NCBI RefSeq assembly: GCF_001423085.1
Contig: NZ_LMNU01000001.1
Location: 63,221-127,220 of the forward strand
Direction of reading: 5' to 3'
Length of the DNA stretch: 64,000 nucleotides
DNA from: Methylobacterium sp. Leaf125
GTDB taxonomy: Bacteria > Pseudomonadota > Alphaproteobacteria > Rhizobiales > Beijerinckiaceae
Below are positions 50,081 to 59,700 of the stretch, in pieces. The position numbers and the translations under genes are program-made. Positions within the stretch are counted from its first letter, which is position 1. Each line of letters starts with the position of its first letter. The notes beneath the pieces were generated by a model that was not told the origin of the DNA, ran no database searches, and saw only the letters and a list, made by a program, of their open reading frames with translations.

Positions 50081-50319
50081 CAGGCATCACCGCTGATTTC
50101 GTCGTAGACAGCCTGGTCGGCTTCGAGGCCGGTCAGTGGATAGGAAGCGATACGCGCCTGTATCGGCCGAATCCGCTCACGCAGGCTGAGCGTCTCGGCA
50201 TCGCGTCGCAATGCGTTGCCGACGGCAAGCTTGAGGGCGTCGGTGAGAGCAGTGCCCTTTCGCTCGGCGCGCATGCGCACGAGCCGATCGGCTTCGGGGG
50301 CGCGGATGTGGAGTGCCAT
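50080..50319 (-). CDS. VapB-family antitoxin, toxin partner broken
   Basis: A 79-residue VapB-type antitoxin: MALHIRAPEADRLVRMRAERKGTALTDALKLAVGNALRR is the AbrB-like/ribbon-helix start, and IASYPLTGLEADQAVYDEIS is the toxin-binding end. It is intact while its VapC is not, so it now stands alone. It is on the minus strand between feuP and feuQ, breaking an otherwise coherent two-component operon, and may have been inserted as a unit. Confidence 0.85.
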   Translation of the reverse strand: MALHIRAPEADRLVRMRAERKGTALTDALKLAVGNALRRDAETLSLRERIRPIQARIASYPLTGLEADQAVYDEISGDA

Positions 50320-50396
50320 GGTCGAGTCTTCGCCCCTCTCCGCGCATTCTGCGATCCTGGGATCACGGACGGCCATCCGAGCCGGCTTGCGAAGTC

Positions 50397-50480
50397 TCTC
50401 GCGAAGCCCTTTGCGAAGCCTCTTGAAAAGCCACTCGCAAAGCGCCTTTCGAGACGTCTGGCGCAACGCATTCGCCAGGC
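50397..50480 (+). repeat. Degenerate 12-bp tandem repeat before feuQ
   Basis: About seven 12-bp units of the type TTGCGAAGCCTC, decaying towards the right, lie between the vapB start and the feuQ start. They read on the plus strand as Leu-Ala-Lys-Pro-like repeats in an open frame that leads into feuQ, but the kinase starts later. Confidence 0.7.
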
Positions 50481-50604
50481 GCGTCGGCATCCGCACACGC
50501 GAGACGGCCCCCGATGTGAACGGAACGTCGCCACCCTGTCTCCATCGATCCGTCGCGCGGCCGGGGGCATTGCGCAAAGATCACACATCGACGACGGACG
50601 CCGC

Positions 50605-52023
50605 ATGATCCCCTCCCCCTCCTGGCTCCCGATGCGCCGCCGCTCGATCGCGGTGCGCCTCGCCACCTCGGCCCTGCTGGCGAGCTCGGCGATCCTGCTG
50701 ATCGCCGCCTGGATCCTCACGACCCTGTACCGCGAGAACACCGAGCGGGCCTTCGACAGCCGCCTGCTGGTCTACGCCAACAACCTCGCCACCGACCTCG
50801 TCTCGCCCAACGACCCGGAGAGCCGCTCTTTCACCCTGAGCGATCCGCGCTTCGACCTGCCCCTGTCGGGCTGGTACTGGCAGATCGGCCGGCCCGACGC
50901 GAAGCCGCGCGACCTGCGCACCTCGCGCTCCCTGGTGGGCGTGCCCCTGAAGGCGGCCGGCACCCCCGACACCAAGGCGGGCATCGGCCAGATCCGCCAG
51001 GGCTACGGCCGGGCCCAGGACGAGCGCCGCCTGCGCATCATCGAGCGCGACGTCGATCTCGGCGAGGAGGGCCGCTACACCGTGCGGGTCGCCGGCCCCG
51101 CCGACGAGATCGAGAACGACGTCGACCGCTTCCGCTTCTCGCTGATAGTCACCTTCGGGCTCCTCGGCCTGTCGCTCGCCCTGACGACCCTGCTGCAGAT
51201 CCGCTTCGGCCTCGCGCCGCTCGCCAAGCTGCGCACGGCGCTCGGCGCCATCCGGCGGGGTGAATCGGACCGCATCACCGGCGAGTATCCGCGCGACATC
51301 GCCCCCCTGGCGGGCGAGGTGAACCTGCTGATCGAGACCAACCGGGAGATCCTGGAGCGGGCGCGGACCCAGGTCGGAAACCTCGCGCATGCCCTGAAGA
51401 CGCCGCTCTCGATCATCGTCAACGAGGTCGGCGCCGCCGATGCGCCCGGGGAACTCGCCGCCAAGATCCGCGAGCAGGCCGCGGTGATGCGCGACCAGGT
51501 GAACTACCACCTCGACCGCGCCCGGGCCGCGGCGCTCGCCGGCACCCTCGGCACCTCGACGGAGGTCGAGCCGGCGCTCGCCGGCCTCGTGCGCACCTTC
51601 GGCAAGATCTACCGCGACAAGGACATCGCCTACGAGGTCCACGTGCCCGCCGGCCTGCGGTTCCGGGGCGAGCGCCAGGACTTCGAGGAGATGATCGGCA
51701 ACCTCGTCGACAACGCCTCGAAATGGGCCCACGGCCGCGTGGCGATCCGCGCCGAGGCGGTGGGCAAGAACGATTATCCCCACCTTCTCGTGGCGATCGA
51801 GGATGACGGACCGGGCCTCGCCCCGGAGGACCGGGCGGACGTGCTCGGCCGCGGCCGCCGCCTCGACGAGACCAAGCCCGGCTCCGGGCTCGGCCTCTCC
51901 ATCGTGGCCGACCTCGCGGCGCTCTATCGCGGCCGCTTCCGCCTGGAGGAGGCGACGCTGGGCGGCCTGCGGGCGGTGATCGAGGTGCCGGGCGATGCAC
52001 CGGCCGGCGTAGCCCCGCACTGA
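50605..52023 (+). CDS. feuQ: Sensor histidine kinase, FeuQ-like
   Basis: A 472-residue membrane sensor. Helix one is at about 20-38 and helix two near 175-195; the periplasmic part between them is the sensor. A HAMP segment follows (RTALGAIRRGESDRITGEYPRDIAPLAGEV). The phosphoacceptor His is in GNLAHALKTPLSIIVNEV. The ATPase has N-box IGNLVDNASKWA, G1 IEDDGPGL, and GSGLGLSIV. ATG at 50605 has a GGACG-type site. Partner of the FeuP-like regulator upstream; the vap genes separate them. Confidence 0.88.
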   Translation: MIPSPSWLPMRRRSIAVRLATSALLASSAILLIAAWILTTLYRENTERAFDSRLLVYANNLATDLVSPNDPESRSFTLSDPRFDLPLSGWYWQIGRPDAKPRDLRTSRSLVGVPLKAAGTPDTKAGIGQIRQGYGRAQDERRLRIIERDVDLGEEGRYTVRVAGPADEIENDVDRFRFSLIVTFGLLGLSLALTTLLQIRFGLAPLAKLRTALGAIRRGESDRITGEYPRDIAPLAGEVNLLIETNREILERARTQVGNLAHALKTPLSIIVNEVGAADAPGELAAKIREQAAVMRDQVNYHLDRARAAALAGTLGTSTEVEPALAGLVRTFGKIYRDKDIAYEVHVPAGLRFRGERQDFEEMIGNLVDNASKWAHGRVAIRAEAVGKNDYPHLLVAIEDDGPGLAPEDRADVLGRGRRLDETKPGSGLGLSIVADLAALYRGRFRLEEATLGGLRAVIEVPGDAPAGVAPH

Positions 52024-52231
52024 GCCCGCGGGCCCGCCGACGGTCGCGCGCCGGCATGAGGGCGGCCGATCGCCGGCCGGGATCGCGGCGCCCGGTTTCC
52101 CCGCCCGCCGTCATGCTCTAGGGTTGCGCCCTCCCCCCGAAGTGCTGCGCGTGACACCGTGTCGCCCGAGGCTCGCATCGTGCCGGCGGGAGCCCGCGTC
52201 TACATGCAAGCGGGGCAGCGTTCGGGGCGTG

Positions 52232-53767
52232 ATGACGGCACTTTGGTTCATACTGGCGTTCATGACCGGCGCGGCGGTGTTCGCCCTGCTCTGGCCGATG
52301 TCGCGCCGGGCCAATCCCGCCGCTCCGCCGGAGGGCGGTGGCCTCGCCACCGAGACGGGCTTCTACGAGGACCAGCTGCGCGAGATCGAGCGGGACGAGG
52401 CCCGCGGCCTGATCGCGGCCCCGGAGGCGGAGGCCGCGCGCACCGAGGCGGCCCGGCGGCTTCTGCGTGCCAACCGCGCCGGCGTCCCTGCCGCCCAGGA
52501 CATCGCCGAGCCGGCCCTGCGCCAGCGCCGGGCGGCCTCGGCCTTCGCGCTCTCGACGATCCCCCTGGTCGCGCTCATCGCCTACGGCCTCTACGGATCG
52601 CCCCACATGCCCTCCCAGGGCCAGGCCGAGCGGGCAGCGGCCCAGAACGGCGACCAGGACCTGCTCAAAGCCATCGGCCAGATCGAGGCGCGGCTCGCGG
52701 CCGACCCCAGCGACGGTCGTGGCTGGTCCGTGCTCGCCCCCGTCTACATGCGCATGGGCCGCTTCGACGACGCCGCCCATGCCTACGAGGCCGCCACCCG
52801 CATCCTCGGCGAGAGCGCGCAGCGCCTGTCCGACTGGGGCGAGGCCCTGGTGGCGGCGGCCAACGGTGCCGTCACGCCCCAGGCCAAGGCCATCTTCCAG
52901 CGCGCGGTCGAGATCGACGGGCAGGTCGCCAAGCCGAAATTCTACCTGGCGCGGGCGGCCGAACTCGACGGCGACATTCCCCAGGCGGTCCAGCGTCTCC
53001 AGGCCATGGCCGACGCGGCGCCGGCCGACGCGCCCTGGCTGCCCCTGGTGCGCGAGAACCTGGCGCGCCTGAAGGGCGAGGCCGCGCCCGGCCAGATGAA
53101 GCCGCCCGAGCCCGGCGCCGCGGCCGCCCTCCAGGCCCTGCCCCCGGCGAGCCGCGACGGCGCCATCCGGGCCATGGTCGACAGCCTCGACAAGCGCCTG
53201 GCCGACCGGGGCGGAAGCCTGGAGGACTGGCTCCGCCTGGTGCGCTCCTACGGGGTGCTTCAGGAACGCGACAAGGCGAAGGACGCCCTGGAGCGGGCGC
53301 GCAAGGCGCTCGGCGACGATCCCGAGGCGAAGACCCGCCTCGACGCGATCGCCGCCGAAGCCGGTCTGGCCGGGGCTTCCACGGATCCGGCCGCGGCCAC
53401 GCCCGCGCCGTCCGCCTCTTCCACGCAGACCGGGACCGCCTCCGACGAGGCCGCCCGAGCCGGCACGGAGGCCGCCGTCGCGGCCGTGAAGGCGATGCCG
53501 GCGGCCGAGCGCGACGCCGCCATCCGGGGCATGGTCGCGGGTCTCGATCGCCGCCTAGCCGCGAAGGGCGGCAGCGTCGACGACTGGCTGCGCCTCATCC
53601 GCTCCTACAGCGTGCTCGGCGAACGCGAGCGCGCCCTGCAGGCCCTCGATCGGGCCCGCATGGCCTTGAGCCCCGACGCGGGGGCGATGGAGCGCCTCGG
53701 CGAATTGTCGCGCGAGCTCAGCCTCCAGCCCAGCGCGAAGCCGGGCAATGCGGCGGCAAGACCTTAG
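52232..53767 (+). CDS. ccmI: Cytochrome c maturation protein CcmI, with duplicated C-terminal module
   Basis: A 511-residue CcmI (CycH) that holds apocytochrome c at the membrane for heme ligation. Residues 1-45 contain a first helix, and a second helix lies near 105-125, with the cytoplasmic loop between (ETGFYEDQLREIERDEARGLIAAPEAEAARTEAARRLL). TPR repeats follow in the periplasm. The end contains two copies of about 60 residues each (LDKRLADRGGSLEDWLRLVRSYGVL and LDRRLAAKGGSVDDWLRLIRSYSVL), an internal duplication beyond the typical CcmI length. First gene of the ccmIEFH set. Confidence 0.92.
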   Translation: MTALWFILAFMTGAAVFALLWPMSRRANPAAPPEGGGLATETGFYEDQLREIERDEARGLIAAPEAEAARTEAARRLLRANRAGVPAAQDIAEPALRQRRAASAFALSTIPLVALIAYGLYGSPHMPSQGQAERAAAQNGDQDLLKAIGQIEARLAADPSDGRGWSVLAPVYMRMGRFDDAAHAYEAATRILGESAQRLSDWGEALVAAANGAVTPQAKAIFQRAVEIDGQVAKPKFYLARAAELDGDIPQAVQRLQAMADAAPADAPWLPLVRENLARLKGEAAPGQMKPPEPGAAAALQALPPASRDGAIRAMVDSLDKRLADRGGSLEDWLRLVRSYGVLQERDKAKDALERARKALGDDPEAKTRLDAIAAEAGLAGASTDPAAATPAPSASSTQTGTASDEAARAGTEAAVAAVKAMPAAERDAAIRGMVAGLDRRLAAKGGSVDDWLRLIRSYSVLGERERALQALDRARMALSPDAGAMERLGELSRELSLQPSAKPGNAAARP

Positions 53768-53911
53768 CCCCTGACAATCGGTCCCGGCCCCGGCCCTTGA
53801 CCCGGGTGGCGCCCCGGCCGACACCGGAGGCTGCAAGACACCCCGCCCGGAGGCCCGGCGCGGGACGCGCCCCGCCCCATCGTCCGAGCCATCAACCGGG
53901 ACCCTGCCCAC

Positions 53912-54433
53912 GTGACCCGCAAGAGCCGCCGCCTGATCCTGATCGCCGCCTGCGGCGCCGTGCTGGCGCTGGCGCTCGGCCTGATCCTGTCGGCCATGAG
54001 CGGGTCGATCGTGTTCTTCCGTTCGCCCACCGAGGTGGCCGCGCAGACCGTGGCCACGGGCACGCGCTTCCGCCTCGGCGGCCTGGTGAAGGACGGCTCG
54101 CTCCAGCGTGGCCCGGACCAGACCGTCGACTTCGCGGTGACCGACACCAACGCCACCATTGCGGTCCAGTACCGTGGCCTGCTCCCAGACCTGTTCCGCG
54201 AGGGCCAGGGCGTGGTCGCCGAGGGCACCCTGCTGCCGGGCGGCGTCTTCCGGGCCGACACGGTTCTGGCCAAGCACGACGAATCCTACATGCCGCGCGA
54301 GGTCGCCGACGCCCTCAAGGCGCAGGGCCGGTGGCAGGAGGGCAAGGGCATGGTCGACAAGCCCGCCGCGGCCGCCCCCGAGACCAAAACGGCCGCCGGC
54401 GACAAGACCCTCGGTCAGCGCAGCGAGCGATGA
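53912..54433 (+). CDS. ccmE: Heme chaperone CcmE
   Basis: A 173-residue membrane-anchored heme chaperone of the Ccm system I. One helix (about 8-28) anchors it in the inner membrane; the periplasmic beta-barrel ends in the heme-binding motif [10 protein letters not shown] with His122 (covalent heme) and Tyr126. The C-terminal tail is Lys/Ala-rich. GTG start at 53912. It lies between ccmI and ccmF. Confidence 0.95.
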   Translation: MTRKSRRLILIAACGAVLALALGLILSAMSGSIVFFRSPTEVAAQTVATGTRFRLGGLVKDGSLQRGPDQTVDFAVTDTNATIAVQYRGLLPDLFREGQGVVAEGTLLPGGVFRADTVLAKHDESYMPREVADALKAQGRWQEGKGMVDKPAAAAPETKTAAGDKTLGQRSER

Positions 54434-54509
54434 TGCCGCGCGTGCCCCGGCCGGTTTCCCTCCGGCCCCGCGTCCCGCGGCACATCCTCCCTTGGAAGGA
54501 CACCCCGCC

Positions 54510-56510
54510 TTGCTGATCGAGGTCGGCCATTTCGCGCTCGCCCTGGCGCTCGCCCTCTCCCTGGTCCAGGCGGTCATGCCGGTCTGGGCTGCCCGTTCGG
54601 GCGACCAGGCCCTGCGGGCCGTGGCGACGCCCGCCGCCCTCGGCGCCTTCGCCTGCATCCTGTTCGCGTTCGGGGCGCTGACCTACGCCCACGTCACGTC
54701 GGACTTCTCGGTCCTCAACGTGATCGAGAACTCCCACACGGCGAAGCCCTTCCTCTACAAGATCTCCGGCGTGTGGGGGAACCACGAGGGCTCGATGCTG
54801 CTCTGGGTCCTCATCCTCGCCCTGTTCGGGGCGCTGGTGGCGGTGTCGCGCGAGTCCGTGCCGCCGACCCTGCGGGCGAACACCCTGGCGGTGCAGGGCC
54901 TGATCACCTTCGTGTTCGTGCTGTTCATCATCACGACCTCGAATCCGTTCACCCGGGTGAGCCCGGCCCCGGCGGAGGGCAACGACCTCAACCCGCTGCT
55001 CCAGGATTTCGGCCTCGCGGTGCACCCGCCGCTCCTCTATGTCGGCTATGTCGGCTTCTCGATCACCTTCGCCTTCGCCATCGCGGCGCTGATCGACGGC
55101 CGCATCGACGCGGTCTGGGCCCGGGCCGTGCGGCCCTGGACCCTGATCGCCTGGAGCTTCCTGACGCTCGGCATCGCGATGGGCTCGTACTGGGCCTATT
55201 ACGAGCTCGGCTGGGGCGGCTGGTGGTTCTGGGATCCGGTCGAGAACGCCTCGCTGATGCCCTGGCTCGCCGGCACCGCCCTCCTGCATTCCACCGTGGT
55301 GATGGAGAAGCGCGACGCCCTCAAGGTCTGGACGGTGCTGCTGGCCATCCTCACCTTCTCGCTCTCGCTGCTCGGCACCTTCATCGTGCGCTCGGGCGTG
55401 CTGACCTCGGTCCATACCTTCGCCACCGACCCGACCCGCGGCGTCTTCATCCTGGCGATCCTGATCCTGTTCATCGGCGGCTCGCTCACCCTGTTCGCCT
55501 GGCGGGCGCCGATGCTGCGCCAGGGCGGCATCTTCGCGCCGATCTCCCGCGAGGGCGCGCTGGTGATGAACAACCTGTTCCTGGCCGCCGGCTGCGCCAC
55601 CGTCTTCGTCGGCACCCTCTACCCGCTGCTGCTGGAGATGCTGACCGCCGAGAAGATCTCGGTCGGCCCGCCCTTCTTCAACTACACCTTCGTGCCGCTG
55701 GCGATTCCGCTGCTGCTCATCGTGCCCTTCGGCCAGACCCTGGCCTGGAAGCGCGGCGACGTGCACGCGGCGACCCAGCGCCTGTTCGCCGCCCTGGCCG
55801 CCGCGCTGGTGGTCGGCCTCGCCGTGACGGCCCTGACCTGGGGCGGCCCGATGATGGCCCCCGTGGGCATCGGCCTCGGCGCCTACCTCGTCATCGGCTC
55901 CGCCATGGAGATCGTGTCCCGCGCCCGCGGCTACGGCAACAACCGCGCCCGGGGTGCCGCGATCTGGCGCCGCGCCGCCGGCCTGCCGCGCTCCGCCTGG
56001 GGCACGGCGATGGCCCATGCGGGCGTCGGCGTGGTGGTCCTGGGCATCGCCGCCCAGGGCTGGGCGACCGAGGGGCTGAAGACCCTCAAGCCCGGCGAGT
56101 CCCTTGCCTCCGGCCCCTACGTGGCGACCCTCGACCGGGTCGGCCCGCGCACCGGCGAGAACTACGCCGAGACCACCGCCTTCCTGACCATCCGCAACGC
56201 CGGCGGCGACTTCGTCGGCACGGTGGAGACCGGCAAGCGGTTCTATCCGAGCCGCAAGATGACGGTGACGGAATCCGGCCTGCTGACCATCGGTGCGAGC
56301 CAGGTCTATGCCAGCCTCGGCGAAGTCCTCCCGGAAGGTGCCATCGGGCTGCGGCTCTACTACAAGCCCCTCGTGCTGCTGATCTGGCTCGGCGCCGTGG
56401 TGATGGCCCTCGGCGGCGCGATCTCCCTCACCGACCGGCGCATGCGCGTCGGCGCCCCGGCGCGGGCACGGGCCAAGCCCGTCCCGCCCGGCATGGCCCC
56501 CGCCGAATGA
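54510..56510 (+). CDS. ccmF: Heme lyase subunit CcmF
   Basis: A 666-residue polytopic protein that, with CcmH, reduces and attaches heme to apocytochrome c in the periplasm. Over a dozen helices and the WWD domain WGGWWFWDPVENASLMPWL are visible, with His residues around it. The end is near GEVLPEGAIGLRLYYKPLVLLIWLGA. The likely start is TTG at 54510, with GGAAGGA upstream; the frame is open further upstream. The stop overlaps the start of ccmH (ATGA). Confidence 0.94.
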   Translation: MLIEVGHFALALALALSLVQAVMPVWAARSGDQALRAVATPAALGAFACILFAFGALTYAHVTSDFSVLNVIENSHTAKPFLYKISGVWGNHEGSMLLWVLILALFGALVAVSRESVPPTLRANTLAVQGLITFVFVLFIITTSNPFTRVSPAPAEGNDLNPLLQDFGLAVHPPLLYVGYVGFSITFAFAIAALIDGRIDAVWARAVRPWTLIAWSFLTLGIAMGSYWAYYELGWGGWWFWDPVENASLMPWLAGTALLHSTVVMEKRDALKVWTVLLAILTFSLSLLGTFIVRSGVLTSVHTFATDPTRGVFILAILILFIGGSLTLFAWRAPMLRQGGIFAPISREGALVMNNLFLAAGCATVFVGTLYPLLLEMLTAEKISVGPPFFNYTFVPLAIPLLLIVPFGQTLAWKRGDVHAATQRLFAALAAALVVGLAVTALTWGGPMMAPVGIGLGAYLVIGSAMEIVSRARGYGNNRARGAAIWRRAAGLPRSAWGTAMAHAGVGVVVLGIAAQGWATEGLKTLKPGESLASGPYVATLDRVGPRTGENYAETTAFLTIRNAGGDFVGTVETGKRFYPSRKMTVTESGLLTIGASQVYASLGEVLPEGAIGLRLYYKPLVLLIWLGAVVMALGGAISLTDRRMRVGAPARARAKPVPPGMAPAE

Positions 56511-56980
56511 GCCGGGTCGCGCGCCTGCCGCGCCTCGCCCTGGCGCTCGGGCTGATGCTGGCCGGCGCCGGCAGCGCCCAGGCGGTGCAGCCGGACGAGG
56601 TGCTGAAGGACCCGGTCCTGGAAGCGCGGGCGCGGGACATCTCGTCCGGCCTGCGCTGTCTCGTCTGCCAGAACCAGTCCATCGACGATTCCGACGCGCC
56701 CCTCGCCCGGGACCTGCGCCTCATCGTGCGCGAGCGCCTGACCGCCGGCGACGACGACCGGCAGGTGCAGGCCTACGTGGTCGGGCGCTACGGCGAGTAC
56801 GTGCTCCTGCGCCCCGTCTTCGCCCTGCACACCCTGCTCCTGTGGCTGACCCCGGTCGCGGTGATCGGTCTGGGCCTGTTCGGCCTCTGGCGCCTGTCCC
56901 GCCGCCGCCCCGCCGCGGCTGCCGCAAGCCTCAGCGCCGAGGAGCGGGCGGAGATCGCGGCCCTGACCCGGCGGGACTGA
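56507..56980 (+). CDS. ccmH: Cytochrome c maturation thiol protein CcmH (CcmL type)
   Basis: A 157-residue protein with a signal peptide or anchor at 1-27, a CXXC motif CLVC at 51-54 in SGLRCLVCQNQSIDDSDAPLARDLR, and a C-terminal helix near 105-128 that anchors the domain to the membrane. It resolves the apocytochrome disulfide for the CcmF lyase. It overlaps ccmF by four bases. Confidence 0.94.
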   Translation: MSRVARLPRLALALGLMLAGAGSAQAVQPDEVLKDPVLEARARDISSGLRCLVCQNQSIDDSDAPLARDLRLIVRERLTAGDDDRQVQAYVVGRYGEYVLLRPVFALHTLLLWLTPVAVIGLGLFGLWRLSRRRPAAAAASLSAEERAEIAALTRRD

Positions 56981-57189
56981 GCCAAGCCGGCGAGAAGTCG
57001 CGCCGGCCGTCGACGTCGATCTCGTCCGCCCCGCGACGCGGCCTCTGCGGATCTGGGACGGGGACCGGGCGCGCGGCGCCCGCGCCTCGCTTTCGCCCCA
57101 GTGCGGCACGAGACAGGCCCCTGGCGACGGATCCCGCAGCCGGCGCAGCTTTACGAAGTCTTTACCCTGACTCGCGAGCGTCCCGTGCC

Positions 57190-57885
57190 ATGCCGATCGC
57201 CTCGCTTCCCCACATCGCCGCCCTGGCCGGAGCCGCCCTCGTGGCCGCCCTGTCCGCGCTCCCCGCACAGGCGCATCCCCACGTCTGGGTGACCACCAAG
57301 GCCGAGATCGCCTATGGCGAGGGCGGCCGCGTGACCGGTGTCCGCCACGCCTGGACCTTCGATGCCTCGTACTCGGCCTTCGTGACCCAGGGGCTGGACA
57401 AGAACAACGACGGCAAGCTGACGCCGGACGAGCTCGCGGGTCTCGCCGCCGAGAACACCGCCAACCTCGCTGAATTCGCCTACTTCACGAAGATGAAGGT
57501 CGGCGGCAAGGAGCAGGCCTTCACCGATCCCGTCGAGCCCCGCATGGCGATGGAGGGCGACAAGCTGACCCTGAGCTTCCTCCTGCCCTTGAAGTCGCCG
57601 GTGGCGCAGGGCCGCGGCGTGACGGCCCTGGAGGTCTACGACCCGACCTTCTTCGTCGCCTTCAGCCTCGCGGAGGGTGCGGATGCCGCCCGCCTCGCCG
57701 GAGCCCCGGCCGGCTGCGCCGCCACCCTCACCCGCCCCAAGACCGAGACGCCCGACGCCAAGACGGGCGAGACCAAGCCCGGCGAGACCAAGCCCGGCAT
57801 GTCGGAGGCGTTCTTCGAGGCGCTGACCTCGGCCTCGAACTACGGCCTCCAGTTCGCCAACCGGATCATCGTCGCGTGTCCGTAG
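57190..57885 (+). CDS. DUF1007 periplasmic protein of a nickel/cobalt export pair
   Basis: A 231-residue exported protein with a signal peptide at 1-28 ending AQA-HP. It starts with the family pattern HPHVWVTTKAEIAYGEGGRVTGVRHAWTFD. There is an EF-hand-like loop DKNNDGKLTPDEL near 76-88 and a His-poor end with two copies of a Gly-Glu-Thr-Lys-Pro repeat (15-bp units). Its stop overlaps the next start by 10 bp. DUF1007 proteins usually travel with a nickel/cobalt transporter, as here. Metal binding is an inference. Confidence 0.88.
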   Translation: MPIASLPHIAALAGAALVAALSALPAQAHPHVWVTTKAEIAYGEGGRVTGVRHAWTFDASYSAFVTQGLDKNNDGKLTPDELAGLAAENTANLAEFAYFTKMKVGGKEQAFTDPVEPRMAMEGDKLTLSFLLPLKSPVAQGRGVTALEVYDPTFFVAFSLAEGADAARLAGAPAGCAATLTRPKTETPDAKTGETKPGETKPGMSEAFFEALTSASNYGLQFANRIIVACP

Positions 57886-58895
57886 GCAGCGCCCTCGACA
57901 CCGCCCGCCCGGATGGGCGGTCCCGCCTCGCCCGGCAGGTCCTCCTCGTCCTGGTGGCCGTCGCCCTCGCGACCCTGATCGTCGCCGGCCTCGCCTGGCT
58001 GGTGAGCCCGAGCGTGACCGCGCCGCCGCCGCGCTCGCCCTTCGGGATCGGTTTCCGCGAGGCCGCCCCGTCCGCCACCGGCCTCGGGGGCCGGATCCTC
58101 GCCCTGCAGGCGAGCTTCTCCCGCAGCCTCCAGACCGCGGTGCAATCCCTGAAGGCGGGGGGCGCCTGGGGCCCGATGATGCTCCTCGGCTTCGCCTACG
58201 GCGTCTTCCACGCCGCCGGGCCGGGCCACGGCAAAGCGGTAATCGCCGGCTACATCGTCGCCGGCGAGCGGGCCCTCACCCGCGGCTTCAGTCTCAGCTT
58301 CGCCGCCGCGCTGCTCCAGGCCCTGGTCGCCATCGCCCTCGTGGGCGTCGGGACCCTGGTGCTCGGCGCCACCGCCGCGGGCATGACCCGCGCCGGCACG
58401 GTGATCGAGACGGTGAGCTTCGCCCTCGTGGCGCTCCTCGGCCTCAGCGTGACCTGGCGCAAGGCCGGCCGCTTGGCAGGGCACTCGGTAGGGCGCACCG
58501 ATCCGGCCTGCGCCCCCGGCTGCGGCCACGTCCACCTGAACGATGCCGCGGCCCTGGCCCGGCTCGAGTCGTGGCGCGAGCGCGCCGGCGTCGTGCTGGC
58601 CGCGGGCACGCGCCCCTGCGCCGGGGCGGTGCTGATCCTGGTCTTCTCCGCCTCGCAGGGCCTGCTGGCCGCCGGCATCGCCGCGACCCTGGCCATGGCC
58701 CTCGGCACCGCGCTGACCACCGGCACGCTGGCCAGCCTCGCGGTCTTCGCCAAGGCCTTCGCCCTGCGCCTGGCGGGCGGACGCGGACAGGCCGGGGCGC
58801 TCGCGGTCGGCGGGCTCGAACTCCTCGCCGGTGCCTTCGTGCTGGTGCTCGGCCTCGCCATGCTGGCCGGGCTCGCGGCCGACCTCGGCGGCTGA
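57876..58895 (+). CDS. Nickel/cobalt transporter, RcnA/NicO family
   Basis: A 339-residue inner-membrane protein with about seven helices. The signature HAAGPGHGKAVIAGYIVAGERAL near 115-137 is the NicO/RcnA motif; TRPCAGAVLILVFS follows later. There is a His-containing cytoplasmic loop (GCGHVHLND). It exports or imports Ni/Co; the DUF1007 partner is the usual neighbour. The start is GTG at 57876, overlapping the upstream gene. Confidence 0.9.
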   Translation: MSVGSALDTARPDGRSRLARQVLLVLVAVALATLIVAGLAWLVSPSVTAPPPRSPFGIGFREAAPSATGLGGRILALQASFSRSLQTAVQSLKAGGAWGPMMLLGFAYGVFHAAGPGHGKAVIAGYIVAGERALTRGFSLSFAAALLQALVAIALVGVGTLVLGATAAGMTRAGTVIETVSFALVALLGLSVTWRKAGRLAGHSVGRTDPACAPGCGHVHLNDAAALARLESWRERAGVVLAAGTRPCAGAVLILVFSASQGLLAAGIAATLAMALGTALTTGTLASLAVFAKAFALRLAGGRGQAGALAVGGLELLAGAFVLVLGLAMLAGLAADLGG

Positions 58896-58986
58896 ACCCT
58901 TCGCAAACCTTCCCGCGCAGACCGTCCCTCGCCAACCCCGCGAGGCCGTGGCACTCTCGCGCTGCGAAGACGGAGAGAGCGCGGGC

Positions 58987-59700
58987 ATGGCGGCAGGCTT
59001 CGAGCATATCCTGAACTGGCGGCTGCTCGCCGGCTCGCACGACTTCCCCGGCCCGGATGGGGGCACCTGCATCAACGAGGCGGCGATCGTGGCCGCCGGC
59101 CTGCCCTACCGGGCGATCCGCGCCTCGGCCGATTGCCCGCCCTGCTTCTCGCCGCCGCTCGCCGCCTACGCCCTCGGCCTGAACGACGGCATGCCCGATC
59201 CCGAGCGGCCGCGCCTGATGGCCTTCGTGCTGCGCCTCTCCGGCTCGGCCGACACCCCGGCCGTGGAAGCGGAGCGCGTCGCCTTCCTCGCCCTGGCGAG
59301 CGTCCGGCGAATTCTGCCGCCGCTCCTCGATCTGGCGGGCCTGCCCACCCTCGCAGCCGCCTGCGACGGGGCCGGGGATGCGGAGCGGGCCCAGGCCGTC
59401 GCTCGGGCCGCCGCCTGGCAGGGCGGTGCGCAAGCGCAGGACGCCTCGCAGCGGGGAGCCTGGGCGCAAGGGGCCCGTGCCGCGGCGGTCGCCCGGGCCG
59501 CCACCGCCGCCGGGAAGGCCTTCGCGGATGCGCGCTGTGCGGCCGAGGTCGCGGAGGGCGCCGCGCCCTTCGTGACGGAAACCTGGGCGAGCGCGGTGAC
59601 GATCCTCGACGAGGCGCTGGAGATCGGCCGCCGGGCGGCGCCCCTCGAGCGGGCGCTGGTGCAGCGGCGCCTGGACGCCGCGCGGTCGGGGTCGGTCTAG
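58987..59700 (+). CDS. Hypothetical protein with Ala-rich C-terminal repeats
   Basis: A 237-residue protein. Its N-terminal half (ILNWRLLAGSHDFPGPDGGTCINEAAIVAAGLPYRAIR, ADCPPCFSPPLAAYALGLND) is of a conserved-looking hypothetical type; the C-terminal 110 residues are Ala/Arg-rich helices. No family is recognised and function is unknown. ATG at 58987 with a GAGCG site. It follows the transporter by 91 bp and is followed by a palindromic element. Confidence 0.7.
   Translation: MAAGFEHILNWRLLAGSHDFPGPDGGTCINEAAIVAAGLPYRAIRASADCPPCFSPPLAAYALGLNDGMPDPERPRLMAFVLRLSGSADTPAVEAERVAFLALASVRRILPPLLDLAGLPTLAAACDGAGDAERAQAVARAAAWQGGAQAQDASQRGAWAQGARAAAVARAATAAGKAFADARCAAEVAEGAAPFVTETWASAVTILDEALEIGRRAAPLERALVQRRLDAARSGSV

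Noticed and set aside
50308-50604. Longer N-terminus of the FeuQ-like kinase through the 12-bp repeats
   Set aside because: The extension is a repeat-derived low-complexity run and would push the first membrane helix far inside; the ATG at 50605 fits the family.
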